Shown: one piece after another, positions 39,601-48,871 of the stretch
Numbering within the stretch: position 1 is the stretch's first letter
Layout of the letters: the number at the start of each line of letters is the position of its first letter
NCBI RefSeq assembly: GCF_002531725.1
Contig: NZ_NWSQ01000005.1
Location: 1-64,000 of the forward strand
Direction: 5' to 3'
Origin: Rhizobium sp. L43
GTDB taxonomy: Bacteria; Pseudomonadota; Alphaproteobacteria; Rhizobiales; Rhizobiaceae
Length of the DNA: 64,000 bases
Made by a program: the position numbers and the translations under genes
The notes under the pieces: generated by a model
What the model was told of the DNA's origin: nothing
What the model saw: only the letters and a program-made list of their open reading frames with translations
The model's database searches: none

Positions 39601-40164
39601 CTCGTGGTCTCACCGTTGTTTACCGAAAAGGAGCGCAGCGATCGTTCATTGGAAAAGGGCAGGCTGATCCACCGCATGCTGCAGGCGCTTCCCGAAATTC
39701 CATCTGGCGAACGGCCCGATGCGGCGCGCCGCTATGCCGAGCGGGCGGCTCGGTTCTGGCCGGAAGCCGAACGGCGCAAACTTGTCGATTCGGTTCTGAA
39801 ACTATTGGACGAAGAGGGCCTGCAGGCCGTGCTCGGGGCGCAGGCCCAGCCCGAAGTCTCGATCATGGGAACCTTGACGCTCGAAGGCCGGCGCTATGCC
39901 GTTTCCGGCCGCATCGACCGGCTTGCCGTCCTTGCCGACCGCGTCGTCATTCTCGACTACAAGACCAACCGGGTGCCGCCGGCAACGGAGGAGGCGATCC
40001 CCTTCGCGCACCGGGCGCAGCTGGCGATCTACCGCGAGATCCTGGCGCCGCTCTATCCCGACAAGCGGATCGACTGCATGCTTGTCTATACGGAAAATGC
40101 CTCGCTCTATACGCTGAGCGAAACGGTGCTCGGTTTGGCGCTTGCAGCAGTCAAGACAAAGTGA
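36613..40164 (+). CDS. addA: Double-strand break repair helicase AddA
   Basis: An 1183-residue UvrD/Rep superfamily 1 helicase fused to a nuclease. Walker A is SANAGSGKT near residue 40, motif Ia TYTKAAASEMSNR, motif II LVDEAQDTSPIQW, motif V/VI MTVHASKGLEAPIVFLVD and YVAMTRAADRL. The C-terminal nuclease motif is ILDYKTNR near residue 1115. It is the motor and second nuclease of the AddAB complex. Start overlaps the addB end. Confidence 0.95.
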   Translation: MSDVTALPTDADPGAWIGWTTIQQAIASDPERSAWVSANAGSGKTHVLTQRVIRLLLSGARPSAILCLTYTKAAASEMSNRVFERLADWVVLDDDDLSRRITQIEGTAPDRLKLAEARRLFAKALETPGGLKIQTIHAFCEALLHQFPLEANVAGHFSVLDDRAAVALLSDARRALLTATAPEKDSALAEAFAYVLDLGDESGLENLLGDIVANRNAIRRFTATAEQQGGVETVLRERLGLAAGDTESRIAAQYWPLPALSGGMLELYLSLSDQKGGAKAQEVAYGLRLAGRERDDARRAQFLEKIFLTAKGEPKADSQFLVKAMLAEAPQLADAIATARAHVAASRDRLKLMRMYGATHAALVLADRLNRDYEELKKQRSQLDFEDLITRTADLLTKSGVGPWIHYKLDRGIDHILVDEAQDTSPIQWSVIQSLAEDFFSGESARPIVRTLFAVGDEKQSIYSFQGARPERFSEESDRTRRRVSDSGQSFSSVRLPLSFRSTADVLEAVDQIFSTSDNARGLSAVGEPVVHRSSRIGHPGAVDLWDMVAPEAVVKEEDWTAPFDATPESAPAAILARRIAHSIGTLVGRETIVDKGRERLIEAGDILVLVRKRDAFVNALTRALKRRGDIPVAGADRLVLTSHIAVQDLLALGRFLLLPEDDLSLAAVLKSPLFDLSEDDIFAIAGLRGDNQSVWSHLKSFAADGTQRFSAAVEKLELFLRQSRSLSVHDFFARVLGSHGGRRQFLARLGTEVSDILDEFLTFTLDHESSGLPGLQSFISTLELEAPVVKREQDKGRNEVRIMTVHASKGLEAPIVFLVDGGSKAFTHTHLPKLRLIETDADEPPMPVWVPVSDLSNSLTQDDAARIQILAEEEYRRLLYVAMTRAADRLVVCGYRGVRLNNDTWHMMISAALSDDHPHVEATTFSGPDGEWPGIEWRVPRVERSFERTDRSEQRDSEEILPDGLLRPLPPQAELPRPLSPSGAGTIIDEDEGGLLVVSPLFTEKERSDRSLEKGRLIHRMLQALPEIPSGERPDAARRYAERAARFWPEAERRKLVDSVLKLLDEEGLQAVLGAQAQPEVSIMGTLTLEGRRYAVSGRIDRLAVLADRVVILDYKTNRVPPATEEAIPFAHRAQLAIYREILAPLYPDKRIDCMLVYTENASLYTLSETVLGLALAAVKTK

Positions 40165-40239
40165 AATACCGGACATTGAAAATTCGGCACCGCACCATCA
40201 CATGTGGTTCAACACCCAATTCCGGTAAAGGAGCAGCCC

Positions 40240-40560
40240 ATGGCTACCGTGAAAGTCGATATCAATAACTTCCAGTCGGAAGTTCTGGAATCCGCAGAAC
40301 CCGTCGTCGTCGATTTCTGGGCTGAATGGTGCGGCCCGTGCAAGATGATTGCTCCGAGCCTCGAAGAAATCGCTATCGAGCTGGAAGGCAAGGTCAAGGT
40401 CGCCAAGCTGAATATCGATGAGAACCCGGAACTCGCCGCACAGTTCGGCGTCCGTTCCATCCCGACGCTTGCGATCTTCAAGGGCGGCGAAGTTGCCGAT
40501 ATCTCGGTCGGCGCCAAGCCGAAGACCGCTCTGTCGAACTGGATTTCGAACGCTGCCTGA
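40240..40560 (+). CDS. trxA: Thioredoxin
   Basis: A 106-residue thioredoxin with the canonical active site WCGPC ([11 protein letters not shown]), the buried Asp of VVVDFWAEW and the cis-Pro in SIPTLAIF. It reduces disulphides in the cytoplasm. The ATG at 40240 is preceded by AAAGGAG at ideal spacing. A strong terminator follows. Confidence 0.97.
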   Translation: MATVKVDINNFQSEVLESAEPVVVDFWAEWCGPCKMIAPSLEEIAIELEGKVKVAKLNIDENPELAAQFGVRSIPTLAIFKGGEVADISVGAKPKTALSNWISNAA

Positions 40561-40591
40561 TTGATATCGCGCTGATCATATCAGCATTGAT

Positions 40592-40621
40592 GAAAAAGCC
40601 CGGCTTCGACCGGGCTTTTTC
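40592..40621. terminator. Bidirectional terminator between trxA and folC
   Basis: GAAAAAGCCCGG and CCGGGCTTTTTC form a 12-base stem around CTTCGA. A-tract on one side and T-tract on the other serve both converging genes. Confidence 0.92.
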
Positions 40622-40647
40622 ATTTTGCAGCCTTTATTTCGCAGCCC

Positions 40648-41976
40648 TTATTTCGGGGGCGTGCCGTTGTCGGACAGCACATCGCCGACGAGATAGAGCG
40701 AGCCGCCGATGAGGATGCGCGGCGGCAATGCCTCCGGATCGAGCACGGCTTTGATCGCTTCCAGCGCATCGCCGACCGTCGACATCGGTTCGGCAACGAG
40801 GCCGGCATCATAGGCGGCATTCGACAATATCACCGGGTCGATCATCGCTTCGCTGCCACGGATCGGCACGCAGAAAACCTTCTCGACCAGACCGGCAAAA
40901 GCCTTGAAATAGCCGACCGGATCCTTGGTGTTGATCATGCCGATGATCAGGAACAGCGGCCGCGGCTGTCGTTCCTCGAAATTGGCCATGGCTTCGGCGA
41001 TCACCTCGCCGGCACCGGGATTATGCCCGCCATCGATCCAGATTTCGGCGCCGGCGGGCGCATGCGCCAACAGCCGGCCTTCGCTCAGACGCTGCAACCG
41101 GCCCGGCCACTCCACGGAACTCATCGCCTTTTCCATCATCGTCTCGGTGACGGTGAAACCCGCCGCCTTGACGGCTCGGATGGCGGCGGCGGCATTGGCA
41201 TATTGATGGCGGCCGGGAAGGCGTGGCAGCGGCAGGTCGGCAAGGCCGAATTCGTCCTGGTAGACGAGCCGGCCATATTCCTCGTGCGCCATGAAATCCT
41301 GCCCGAAGACGGCGCTCGGGCAATGCAGCCGTTCGGCCGTCGACATCAGGACGTCGAGTGCCGCATCATATTCCTGATGGCCGATGACGACGGGAAATCC
41401 CGGCTTCATGATGCCGGCCTTTTCGGCGGCGATCAGCTCGACCCTGTCGCCGAGATAGGGCTGGTGATCCAGCGAGATCGGCATGATCACCGAGACGGCC
41501 GGATCGGAAATGACATTCGTGGCGTCGAACCGGCCGCCGAGGCCGACTTCGATGATCGCGGCATCGGCCGGATGTTCGGAAAACAGGATGAAGGTGACCG
41601 CCGTCAGGATTTCGAAGACGGTAATATGCTGTCCGGCATTGGCCTCTGCCACACGACGCAGCGCCTCGGCAAAGACGGCATCATCGACAAGCTGCCCGCG
41701 CCCGCCCACCACACCGATGCGATAACGCTCGTGCCAATTGACGAGATGCGGTGAGGTATGGACGTGAGCGCTGTAGCCGCCGGCTTCGAGCAGAGCGCGG
41801 CAGAAGGCGGTGACCGACCCCTTGCCGTTGGTGCCGGCGACGTGGATCACCGGCGGCAACCTCCTGTGCGGGTTGCCGAGTTGATCGAGAAGACGGGTGA
41901 TGCGATCGAGAGACAGGTCGAAGCCCTTGGGATGCAATCCCATGAGCTTGTCGATCTCCTGTGCTGCCTCACTCAC
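40648..41976 (-). CDS. folC: Folylpolyglutamate synthase / dihydrofolate synthase
   Basis: A 442-residue Mur-ligase-family enzyme that adds glutamate to dihydropteroate and to folates. The P-loop is HVAGTNGKGSV near residue 50, followed by the FolC signatures TSPHLVNWHER and EVGLGGRFDATN. A GTG at 41976 with GGGGC upstream gives the expected MSEAAQEIDKLMGLHP start; a TTG at 42000 would add eight residues. It is the last gene of the trpFBA-accD-folC run. Confidence 0.94.
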   Translation of the reverse strand: MSEAAQEIDKLMGLHPKGFDLSLDRITRLLDQLGNPHRRLPPVIHVAGTNGKGSVTAFCRALLEAGGYSAHVHTSPHLVNWHERYRIGVVGGRGQLVDDAVFAEALRRVAEANAGQHITVFEILTAVTFILFSEHPADAAIIEVGLGGRFDATNVISDPAVSVIMPISLDHQPYLGDRVELIAAEKAGIMKPGFPVVIGHQEYDAALDVLMSTAERLHCPSAVFGQDFMAHEEYGRLVYQDEFGLADLPLPRLPGRHQYANAAAAIRAVKAAGFTVTETMMEKAMSSVEWPGRLQRLSEGRLLAHAPAGAEIWIDGGHNPGAGEVIAEAMANFEERQPRPLFLIIGMINTKDPVGYFKAFAGLVEKVFCVPIRGSEAMIDPVILSNAAYDAGLVAEPMSTVGDALEAIKAVLDPEALPPRILIGGSLYLVGDVLSDNGTPPK

Positions 41977-42027
41977 TGCGGTTTGGCCCCTGGGTATCAA
42001 TTCGGCACCCCGCCTGCTTGTCGGTTA

Positions 42028-42933
42028 TCAGGCGCTCGCCGCCAGAGCGATCGCGCCGCTATTGATGTCATTCGCCGCCGAAACCGGCTTCTTCGTCAGG
42101 ATCTTCAGGAGACGCGCCAGCGTTTCCGGAATGTCGTGCCGTTTGACGACCATGTCGACCATACCATGCTCCAGCAGATATTCGGAGGTCTGGAAGCCCT
42201 CAGGCAGTTTTTCACGCAGCGTCTGCTCGATCACCCGCTTGCCGGCAAAGCCGATTTCGGCACCCGGTTCGGCCAGATGAATATCGCCGAGCATGGCATA
42301 GGAGGCGGTGACGCCGCCCGTCGTCGGGTTGGTCAGCACGACGATATAGGGCTGGCCGGATTCCTTGAGCAAGTCGACGGCAACGGTCGTGCGCGGCAGC
42401 TGCATCAGCGACAGGATGCCTTCCTGCATGCGCGCACCGCCGGAAGCCGGGAACATCACCAGCGGGCACTTTTCGGAGGTCGCACGTTCGAAAGCCTTGA
42501 CGATCGCCTCGCCGGCGGCCATGCCGAGCGAACCGCCGATGAAGTTGAATTCATGCACGACCGCCACGAGCTTCAGACCCTGCACCTTTCCGAGCCCGGC
42601 GAGGATCGTATCTTCCTGTTCGGTCTTCAGGCGGCTGTCGCGCAGGCGATCGCTGTATTTCTTCGAATCGCGGAACTTCAGCGGGTCCTGGGCGACCTTC
42701 GGCTGCGGCAGCGATTCGAACTCGCCATTGTCGAATAGATCGGTCAGGCGAGCCTTCGCCGGCATCTTCATGTGATAACCGGAGGCCGGAATGACCCATT
42801 TGTTACCTTCCAGGTCCTTATGGAAGACCATCTCGCCGGTTTCCGGGCACTTGATCCAGAGGTTCTCCGGCACTTCGCGACGGCCCAGCATGGAATTGAT
42901 CCGCGGGCGAACGTAGTTGGTGATCCAGTTCAA
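42028..42933 (-). CDS. accD: Acetyl-CoA carboxylase carboxyltransferase subunit beta
   Basis: A 301-residue AccD. The crotonase-fold carboxyltransferase domain has GGARMQEG and the [14 protein letters not shown] oxyanion region. The N-terminal zinc ribbon is degenerate: where E. coli has four Cys, only Cys29 remains ([10 protein letters not shown]). The start is a TTG at 42933 with AGGAG eight bases upstream and gives [11 protein letters not shown], the family N-terminus. With AccA it makes malonyl-CoA. It lies between folC and trpA, separated from trpA by a RIME-like element. Confidence 0.95.
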   Translation of the reverse strand: MNWITNYVRPRINSMLGRREVPENLWIKCPETGEMVFHKDLEGNKWVIPASGYHMKMPAKARLTDLFDNGEFESLPQPKVAQDPLKFRDSKKYSDRLRDSRLKTEQEDTILAGLGKVQGLKLVAVVHEFNFIGGSLGMAAGEAIVKAFERATSEKCPLVMFPASGGARMQEGILSLMQLPRTTVAVDLLKESGQPYIVVLTNPTTGGVTASYAMLGDIHLAEPGAEIGFAGKRVIEQTLREKLPEGFQTSEYLLEHGMVDMVVKRHDIPETLARLLKILTKKPVSAANDINSGAIALAASA

Positions 42934-42952
42934 CTCGAATACTCCTGATTGA

Positions 42953-43075
42953 CTAAAGCACGTCACGATCTTTCAGATCGGTTGCCACGCTTTAGGTCTT
43001 TGTTTCCCGCATGTCTCGGCAAAAGCGTTTCACGCTTTGCCTGGCAAAACCGCTGCACACTTTTGCGCGACATGC
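42953..43075. repeat. RIME-like mosaic element with two palindromes, between accD and trpA
   Basis: Palindrome A (42953-42995) has arms CTAAAGC... and ...GCTTTAG. Palindrome B (43009-43075) has arms GCATGTC and GACATGC, the inner AAAGCGTTTCACGCTTT hairpin and the core CCGCTGCACACTTTTGCG. The same A+B order occurs at 50961-51062 with a shorter B. This two-palindrome layout matches the Rhizobium-specific intergenic mosaic elements known from the literature. Confidence 0.85.
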
Positions 43076-43096
43076 TTTGACGCCAATGTGGGCAAA

Positions 43097-43936
43097 CTAT
43101 TCGGCAGCAACAAGGCGTGCCGAACGGGTTCCCGAGGAAAGGCAGCGCACCAGCGTTGCGACCGCCTGAACGGTGTCCGCCGTTGCCTTGCCGTCAGCCG
43201 TCAAACTGGTCGCGACCTGATTGACGATCGCGGTGCCGACGACGACGCCGTCGGCCGAAGCGCCGATGACCTTTGCATGTTCCGCCGTCTTGACGCCGAA
43301 TCCGACGCAGACGGGCAGTTTGGTATGCTGCTTGATGCGTTCGACCGCGCCCGAGACCAGCGACGGATCCGGCAGCGCCGAACCGGTGATGCCGTTCATG
43401 GAGACGTAATAGACGAAACCGGAGGTGTTCTTCAAAACCGTCGGCAGGCGCTTCTCATCCGTCGTCGGTGTCGCCAGGCGGATGAAATTAATGCCCTTGC
43501 GGATCGCCGGGATGCAGAGTTCATCATCCATCTCGGGTGGCAGGTCGACAACGATCAGGCCGTCGATGCCGGCCGCAATCGCGTCGTCGAGGAACTTCTC
43601 CACGCCATAAATATAGATCGGGTTATAGTAGCCCATCATCACGATCGGCGTCGCATCGTTGGTTTGGCGGAAATCGGCTGCCAGCTGCAGCGTCTTCTTC
43701 AGCGTCTGGCCGCCTTTCAACGCGCGCTGACCGGCGAGCTGGATCGCCGGGCCGTCGGCCATCGGATCGGAAAAGGGCATGCCGAGCTCAATAATGTCGG
43801 ACCCCGCCTCCGGCAGCGCTTTCATGATGCCGAGCGAGGTATCGTAATCAGGATCGCCGCCCATGAAATAGGTCACAAGCGCCGGACGGCCCTCGGCCTT
43901 CAGCTCGGCAAAGCGTTTGTCCATGCGTGCGGTCAT
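43097..43936 (-). CDS. trpA: Tryptophan synthase alpha chain
   Basis: A 279-residue barrel enzyme that releases indole from indole-3-glycerol phosphate. The catalytic Glu is in [17 protein letters not shown], where the Asp is also conserved, and the phosphate-binding loop is GFGVKT. The start is three bases after the trpB stop, so translation is coupled to its partner. Confidence 0.97.
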   Translation of the reverse strand: MTARMDKRFAELKAEGRPALVTYFMGGDPDYDTSLGIMKALPEAGSDIIELGMPFSDPMADGPAIQLAGQRALKGGQTLKKTLQLAADFRQTNDATPIVMMGYYNPIYIYGVEKFLDDAIAAGIDGLIVVDLPPEMDDELCIPAIRKGINFIRLATPTTDEKRLPTVLKNTSGFVYYVSMNGITGSALPDPSLVSGAVERIKQHTKLPVCVGFGVKTAEHAKVIGASADGVVVGTAIVNQVATSLTADGKATADTVQAVATLVRCLSSGTRSARLVAAE

Positions 43937-43939
43937 GTC

Positions 43940-45160
43940 TTACAGTCCCATTCCCAGAATCTTGCCGACGGTGAAGATATCCTTGTCGCCGCGGCCGGAG
44001 AGGTTCATCAGGATGATCTCGTCCTTGCCCATCTTCGGCGCGCGCTTGATCACCTCGGCAATCGCGTGCGAGGGCTCGAGCGCCGGGATGATGCCTTCGA
44101 GGCGGGTCAGGGTCTGGAACGCCTCGAGCGCTTCGTGATCCATGATCGGCACATAGTCGACGCGGCCGGTATCGTTCAGCCAGGAATGTTCGGGGCCGAT
44201 GCCGGGATAATCGAGGCCGGCCGAAATCGAATGGCCTTCCTTGATCTGGCCGTCGCCATCCTGCAGCAGATAGGTGCGGTTGCCGTGCAGCACGCCCGGC
44301 GAGCCGGCGGTGATCGAAGCGCAATGTTCGTCGCCCTGCAGGCCCTTGCCGCCAGCTTCGACGCCGACGATCTTGACGGTGGGATCATCAAGGAAAGGAT
44401 GGAAAATGCCGATCGCGTTCGAACCACCGCCGACGGCAGCGATGACCAGATCCGGCAGACGGCCCTCGGCCGCCAGCATCTGCTGTTTCGCTTCGGTACC
44501 GATCACCGATTGGAAATCGCGGACCATCTCCGGATAGGGATGCGGGCCGGCCGCCGTGCCGATGAGGTAATAGGTATCCTCGACATTGGTGACCCAGTCA
44601 CGAAGCGCCTCGTTCATGGCGTCCTTCAGCGTACCGCTGCCGGCGGTCACCGGTTTGACTTCGGCGCCGAGCAGCTTCATGCGGAAAACATTCGGCGCCT
44701 GACGCTCGACGTCGGTGGCGCCCATATAGACGACGCAGGGAAGGCCGAAGCGGGCGGCAACGGTGGCGGAGGCAACGCCATGCTGGCCGGCGCCGGTTTC
44801 GGCGATGATGCGGGTCTTGCCCATGCGCTTGGCAAGAAGGATCTGGCCGATACAGTTGTTGATCTTGTGCGAGCCGGTGTGATTCAGCTCCTCGCGCTTG
44901 AAATAGATCTTCGCGCCGCCGAGTTCGGCCGTCAGCCGTTCGGCGAAATAGAGTGGGCTCGGGCGACCGATATAATGGGCGCCGAGATGCTTCAATTCGG
45001 CCTGGAATGCCGGATCGTTCTTCGCCTTGTTCCACTCGTCCTGAAGATCGAGAATCAAAGGCATCAATGTTTCGGCAACGAAACGACCGCCATAGATGCC
45101 GAAACGGCCGTCTTCATCGGGGCCGGAACGGAAGGAATTCGGTTTAGGCGTTTCGTTCAC
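43940..45160 (-). CDS. trpB: Tryptophan synthase beta chain
   Basis: A 406-residue PLP enzyme that joins indole and serine. The PLP lysine is in [11 protein letters not shown], the phosphate cradle is [10 protein letters not shown], and the substrate Glu is in [14 protein letters not shown] at 45160 with AGGGAG six bases upstream gives [10 protein letters not shown]; a TTG two codons earlier overlaps the trpF stop and is the alternative. Confidence 0.97.
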   Translation of the reverse strand: MNETPKPNSFRSGPDEDGRFGIYGGRFVAETLMPLILDLQDEWNKAKNDPAFQAELKHLGAHYIGRPSPLYFAERLTAELGGAKIYFKREELNHTGSHKINNCIGQILLAKRMGKTRIIAETGAGQHGVASATVAARFGLPCVVYMGATDVERQAPNVFRMKLLGAEVKPVTAGSGTLKDAMNEALRDWVTNVEDTYYLIGTAAGPHPYPEMVRDFQSVIGTEAKQQMLAAEGRLPDLVIAAVGGGSNAIGIFHPFLDDPTVKIVGVEAGGKGLQGDEHCASITAGSPGVLHGNRTYLLQDGDGQIKEGHSISAGLDYPGIGPEHSWLNDTGRVDYVPIMDHEALEAFQTLTRLEGIIPALEPSHAIAEVIKRAPKMGKDEIILMNLSGRGDKDIFTVGKILGMGL

Positions 45161-45162
45161 TC

Positions 45163-45831
45163 TCAACTCCCTGAGGCCACGACAGGCGCATCCGCCTCTT
45201 CGACCGCATCGAAAAATTCATCGATCATTGCGACGCTCTTCACGCCAGGCGCGCTTTCGACTCCCGAGGAGACGTCGATACCACGTGCCTTGGTGTTCAC
45301 AAGCGCATCCGCGACATTGTCCTTGTTCAGCCCGCCGGAAAGCATGTAGTCGATGCTGCCGTCAAGCCAGCCGAGGAGGCTCCAATCGAAAGAAATACCG
45401 TTGCCGCCCGGCAGTTCGGAGCCCTTCGGCGCTTTTGCATCGAAGAGGAAGCGATCGGCGATACCGATATAGGCCTCTACGCGCTTCAAATCATCGGCCG
45501 TGCGCACCGAAAAAACCTTCATGACAGGCAGACCATAGAGCGCCTTTATGGTCAGTACATGTTCGGGGCTCTCATTGCCGTGGAGCTGCAGAATATCGGG
45601 CTTCAACAGCGAGACGATCTCATCCAATTCGTCATTGGTCGGATCGACGACGACGGCGACGATCTTCGCCTTGCCGCGCGCGGGTTCGGCAAGTTTACCC
45701 GCCAGGTCCGGCTCGATGTAGCGCGGGCTCTTTTCGAAAAAGATAAAACCGATGTGGGTCGCGCCGCGTTTCAGCGCGCGATCGACAGCTTCAGGCGTCT
45801 TCAAGCCACAGATCTTGATATCCGGTTTCAT
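45163..45831 (-). CDS. trpF: Phosphoribosylanthranilate isomerase
   Basis: A 222-residue barrel enzyme of tryptophan synthesis. The catalytic Cys is in [11 protein letters not shown] (Cys8) and the catalytic Asp in [26 protein letters not shown] and [10 protein letters not shown] form the phosphate site. The ATG at 45831 is the family start; the longer open frame upstream is not coding. First gene of trpFBA-accD-folC. Confidence 0.96.
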   Translation of the reverse strand: MKPDIKICGLKTPEAVDRALKRGATHIGFIFFEKSPRYIEPDLAGKLAEPARGKAKIVAVVVDPTNDELDEIVSLLKPDILQLHGNESPEHVLTIKALYGLPVMKVFSVRTADDLKRVEAYIGIADRFLFDAKAPKGSELPGGNGISFDWSLLGWLDGSIDYMLSGGLNKDNVADALVNTKARGIDVSSGVESAPGVKSVAMIDEFFDAVEEADAPVVASGS

Positions 45832-45965
45832 GGCAGCGAAGTGACACGAAATGCGGCAAGAGTCGAGCCAATTTGCATGGAAAGCTGTATTTAGCGCGGC
45901 TTTCGGCTTGCCTATGACTTGAAATGATGGAGCGTCGTCAGCGCGTCCATTGGACGCGCGGCGCT

Positions 45966-46724
45966 CTAGTCGAAATCGATGGCATGGAGCTGGTTGCCAT
46001 GCCGCTTCAGCCAGGACTTTGCCTCTTCCATACCGGGGCAAAGCTTCCGGCAAAGCGCCCAGAAGTGCGGACCGTGGTTCATTTCCTTGAGATGGGCAAC
46101 TTCGTGGGCGGCGAGATAATCGATCACCGAGGGCGGCGCCATGACGATGCGCCAGGAAAAGCTCAGATTTCCCTCCGACGAGCATGAGCCCCAGCGGCTG
46201 CGGGTATCCTTCATCGAGATCGAGCGGATCGGCGCCCGGATCGTTCCGGCATGCATCGTCGCCAGTCTTGCGAGGTCGGCGCGCGCCTCTTTCTTGAGAA
46301 AGGCCGCAATGCGCCGTCCGACATGTTCCGGCATGCCGCTGACGCGCAGCACCGGCCTGCCGTCTATCAAAACCGCCTCCGTCAGGCCGCGCAAGCTGCC
46401 GGTATGCTGGATCCGATGGGAAACGCCGCGAAAGAGAATTTCGCCGCCGTCGCGCAGGCCGGCATCGGTCGAAAACTTGGCAAGTTTGGTCAGCAGCCAG
46501 CCTTGGTGGCGATCGAGAAATGCATTGACCTCGCGCGCCGCAAGACCTTTCGGCACCGTCATCTTCAAGGCCCGGCCGCCCGGCTCGATGCGCAAGGTGA
46601 TGCGCGTCGCCCGGTCGTGCTGCTTGATTGTCAGCGGCATCAGCCGGCCGGCGACGTCAAGCGTCCGCGTTTCGGGCGGAGCCGGTTTGCGGGCTTTCGG
46701 CCTTGTTTTCAGAAGCGAGAACAT
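45966..46724 (-). CDS. YgjP-like metallopeptidase domain protein
   Basis: A 252-residue M48-type protein of the YgjP/DUF45 family. The zinc site is HEVAHLKEMNHGPHFW, giving HExxH and a third His. DTRSRWGSCS is a family motif. There is no signal peptide, so it is likely cytoplasmic. The substrate is unknown. It lies downstream of the DUF2852 gene but behind a terminator. Confidence 0.87.
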   Translation of the reverse strand: MFSLLKTRPKARKPAPPETRTLDVAGRLMPLTIKQHDRATRITLRIEPGGRALKMTVPKGLAAREVNAFLDRHQGWLLTKLAKFSTDAGLRDGGEILFRGVSHRIQHTGSLRGLTEAVLIDGRPVLRVSGMPEHVGRRIAAFLKKEARADLARLATMHAGTIRAPIRSISMKDTRSRWGSCSSEGNLSFSWRIVMAPPSVIDYLAAHEVAHLKEMNHGPHFWALCRKLCPGMEEAKSWLKRHGNQLHAIDFD

Positions 46725-46767
46725 CGGTGTTTTCTATCCGATTCGCCGGGGGAACGGACATAGAAAA

Positions 46768-46789
46768 ACCGGCATCGGAAGATGCCGGT
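46768..46789 (-). terminator. Intrinsic terminator of the DUF2852 gene
   Basis: ACCGGCATC and GATGCCGGT form a nine-base stem; on the minus strand it is followed by TTTTTC. Confidence 0.8.
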
Positions 46790-46809
46790 CATTTTCAGCG
46801 TTCAGGCCA

Positions 46810-47244
46810 TCACGGCGTCTGGTATTCAGCGACCGGGCCATTGTCGTCACGCTTGGCGTTCCTGCGGTCACGCATGAAGCGATCGAACTCTTCCTGGTCC
46901 TTGGCGCGGCGAAGTTCGCGCATGTAAGCATCGAATTCCTCGCGCATTTCGTCGAGCTTGCGGCGCTCTTCCTCGATCCGGTCGATCTCGGCCTTGCGCC
47001 AGTCGTCGAAGGCGACGTTGCCGGTCGAGAAGTGCGGGCGGTGACGGCCGGTCGAACGGCGGCAGGAGGCAAAGAAGCCATCGGTCGCCTCATTGACGTC
47101 ACGCTTGAAGCCGCGCAGACGGTCGCCGAAGATGATGTAGGCAAGCATGGCAAGACCCAGAGGCCAGAAAACCATGAAGCCGAGAATCATCAGGGCAATG
47201 GTAGCCGGAGTCCAATCCGGTCGAAGCAATGCTGACTGGTTCAT
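46810..47244 (-). CDS. DUF2852 domain membrane protein
   Basis: A 144-residue protein. One membrane segment near residues 15-40 (IALMILGFMVFWPLGLAMLAYIIFG) is followed by a charged, coiled-coil-like tail (RIEEERRKLDEMREEFDAYMREL). The length and the FWPLGLA motif fit DUF2852, common in Rhizobiales and of unknown function. The ATG at 47244 was chosen over a longer upstream frame. Confidence 0.85.
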   Translation of the reverse strand: MNQSALLRPDWTPATIALMILGFMVFWPLGLAMLAYIIFGDRLRGFKRDVNEATDGFFASCRRSTGRHRPHFSTGNVAFDDWRKAEIDRIEEERRKLDEMREEFDAYMRELRRAKDQEEFDRFMRDRRNAKRDDNGPVAEYQTP

Positions 47245-47388
47245 CGTGCGGGTATCCCTCGCTTTCCGCGCCCGGCAGAATACCGAACGCTGAAATCGAT
47301 GTGGTAACCACAACAACGGCCTTCAAGACGATTGCCCGCGAAATCGGACAAATCCTTGAATCCGTTCTGCTAATTCAGCCACCTCTAA

Positions 47389-48666
47389 TCAGGCGGTGCG
47401 ACCGCCCTTGATGACGCGCGGCACCGGCGGCTTGACGGCGGAACGGGAATGTTCTCGGACAAAATTGATGATGCGCGGCGCGATCTCGCGGCGGAACCGC
47501 GAACCGTTGAAAACACCATAATGGCCGACATCCGGCTGAAGATAGTGCATGCGCATATCTTCAGGAATGTTCACGCAGATGGTCTGCGCCGCCTTTGTCT
47601 GGCCGACGCCGGAGATGTCGTCATTCTCACCCTCGACGGTCAGCAGCGCCACCTTGCGGATCGCTGCCGGATCGACGCGTTTGCCGCGATGCATCAACTC
47701 GCCCTTCGGCAGCGCATGCTTGATGAAGACCTGCTCGACCGTCTGCAGGTAGAATTCGGCGGTCAGATCCATGACGGCAAGATACTCGTCGTAGAAATCG
47801 CGATGTTTTTCCGGTTCGCCGTCGTTCTTCACGAGATGCATGAAGAATTCCTTGTGGGCGACGACATGGCGATCGAGATTCATCGACATGAAGCCCGAAA
47901 GCTGTAGGAAACCCGGATAGACAGGGCGCATGAAGCCCGGCTGCGGCCAGGGCACGTTCATGATGACATTGTCGGAGAACCACTGCAGCGAGCGCTCCTG
48001 AGCGAGCTTGTTGACCGCCGTCGGATTGATGCGCGTGTCGATCGGACCGCCCATCAGCGTCATCGACGACGGTGACAGCGGATCATTGGCTTCCTCCATC
48101 ACCGCGGCGGCCGCCAGCACCGGAACCGAGGGCTGACAGACGGCGATGACATGCGTGTCCTGACCGAGGAAATGCAGCATCTCGATGACATAGTCGACGT
48201 AATCGTCGAAATCGAACCTGCCTTCCGTCATCGGCACCATGCGGGCGTCGATCCAGTCGGTGATGTAGACATCGGCACTCGGCAGCAGCGCCTCCACCGT
48301 GCCGCGCAGCAGCGTGGCATAGTGGCCGGACATCGGCGCGACAATCAGGATGCGCGGGTCATTGCCGCGGGCCGCCGGAACATTGCGGGCGAAATGCAGC
48401 AGATTGCAGAAGGGTCGCGACCAGACGACCTCTTCGCGGACGGACACCGGCTGATCACCGATCATCGTCTGCTTCAGTCCGAATTCCGGCTTGCCATAGC
48501 GGCGCGTCGTGCGTTCGAACATTTCGAGACTTGCCGTTATCGTCCGGCCGAACGGCGTATGGGAAAACGGGTTCAGCGGATTGGCATAAGCAAATCGCAT
48601 AATATCGGCCGCGGCGCGAAACGGCGCCATGGCGGCATGGTTCAATTCATAAAGCTGATAAAACAT
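47389..48666 (-). CDS. phaZ: Intracellular polyhydroxybutyrate depolymerase
   Basis: A 425-residue PhaZ of the intracellular type that breaks down stored polyhydroxybutyrate. The alpha/beta-hydrolase nucleophile position is Cys177 (VIAVCQPSVPVL), as in the Ralstonia enzyme. The YITDWIDARMVP segment and the late EGENDDISG and PDVGHYGVFNG carry the Asp and His. No signal peptide, so it is cytosolic. The ATG at 48666 gives MFYQLYELNHA; an upstream GTG is less likely. A TGTTGC/GCAACA palindrome lies about 100 bases upstream. Confidence 0.94.
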   Translation of the reverse strand: MFYQLYELNHAAMAPFRAAADIMRFAYANPLNPFSHTPFGRTITASLEMFERTTRRYGKPEFGLKQTMIGDQPVSVREEVVWSRPFCNLLHFARNVPAARGNDPRILIVAPMSGHYATLLRGTVEALLPSADVYITDWIDARMVPMTEGRFDFDDYVDYVIEMLHFLGQDTHVIAVCQPSVPVLAAAAVMEEANDPLSPSSMTLMGGPIDTRINPTAVNKLAQERSLQWFSDNVIMNVPWPQPGFMRPVYPGFLQLSGFMSMNLDRHVVAHKEFFMHLVKNDGEPEKHRDFYDEYLAVMDLTAEFYLQTVEQVFIKHALPKGELMHRGKRVDPAAIRKVALLTVEGENDDISGVGQTKAAQTICVNIPEDMRMHYLQPDVGHYGVFNGSRFRREIAPRIINFVREHSRSAVKPPVPRVIKGGRTA

Positions 48667-48762
48667 GGAAGGCGCCACCTTTCTCCATCGAAAAGATGAC
48701 GCCGATTGAAAGGCATCGACTCTTTCCGTTACGCGGGCACGTCACGCAGACTAACAGTTTTT

Positions 48763-48777
48763 TGTTGCACAGCAACA
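48763..48777. promoter_or_regulatory. Palindrome upstream of phaZ, candidate PhaR-type operator
   Basis: TGTTGC, ACA, GCAACA: a perfect six-base inverted repeat with a three-base loop. PhaR/AniA regulators of PHB metabolism bind TGC-rich palindromes near phasin and depolymerase genes in other bacteria. Site assignment here rests only on similarity and position. Confidence 0.4.
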
Positions 48778-48871
48778 TGGACGAACCAGACCCGCACAAG
48801 AAATGCCGGAGAATTGACCCTCCGGCATCACTATCGACTGGAAAACTTAAGTTTCTCAGCAGAAATCGTCG

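Noticed and set aside
43037..45349. 770-residue open frame on the plus strand across trpA and trpB
   Set aside because: It lies antisense to three well-recognised genes, has no family motifs, and starts inside a repeat. Long antisense frames are common at this GC content.
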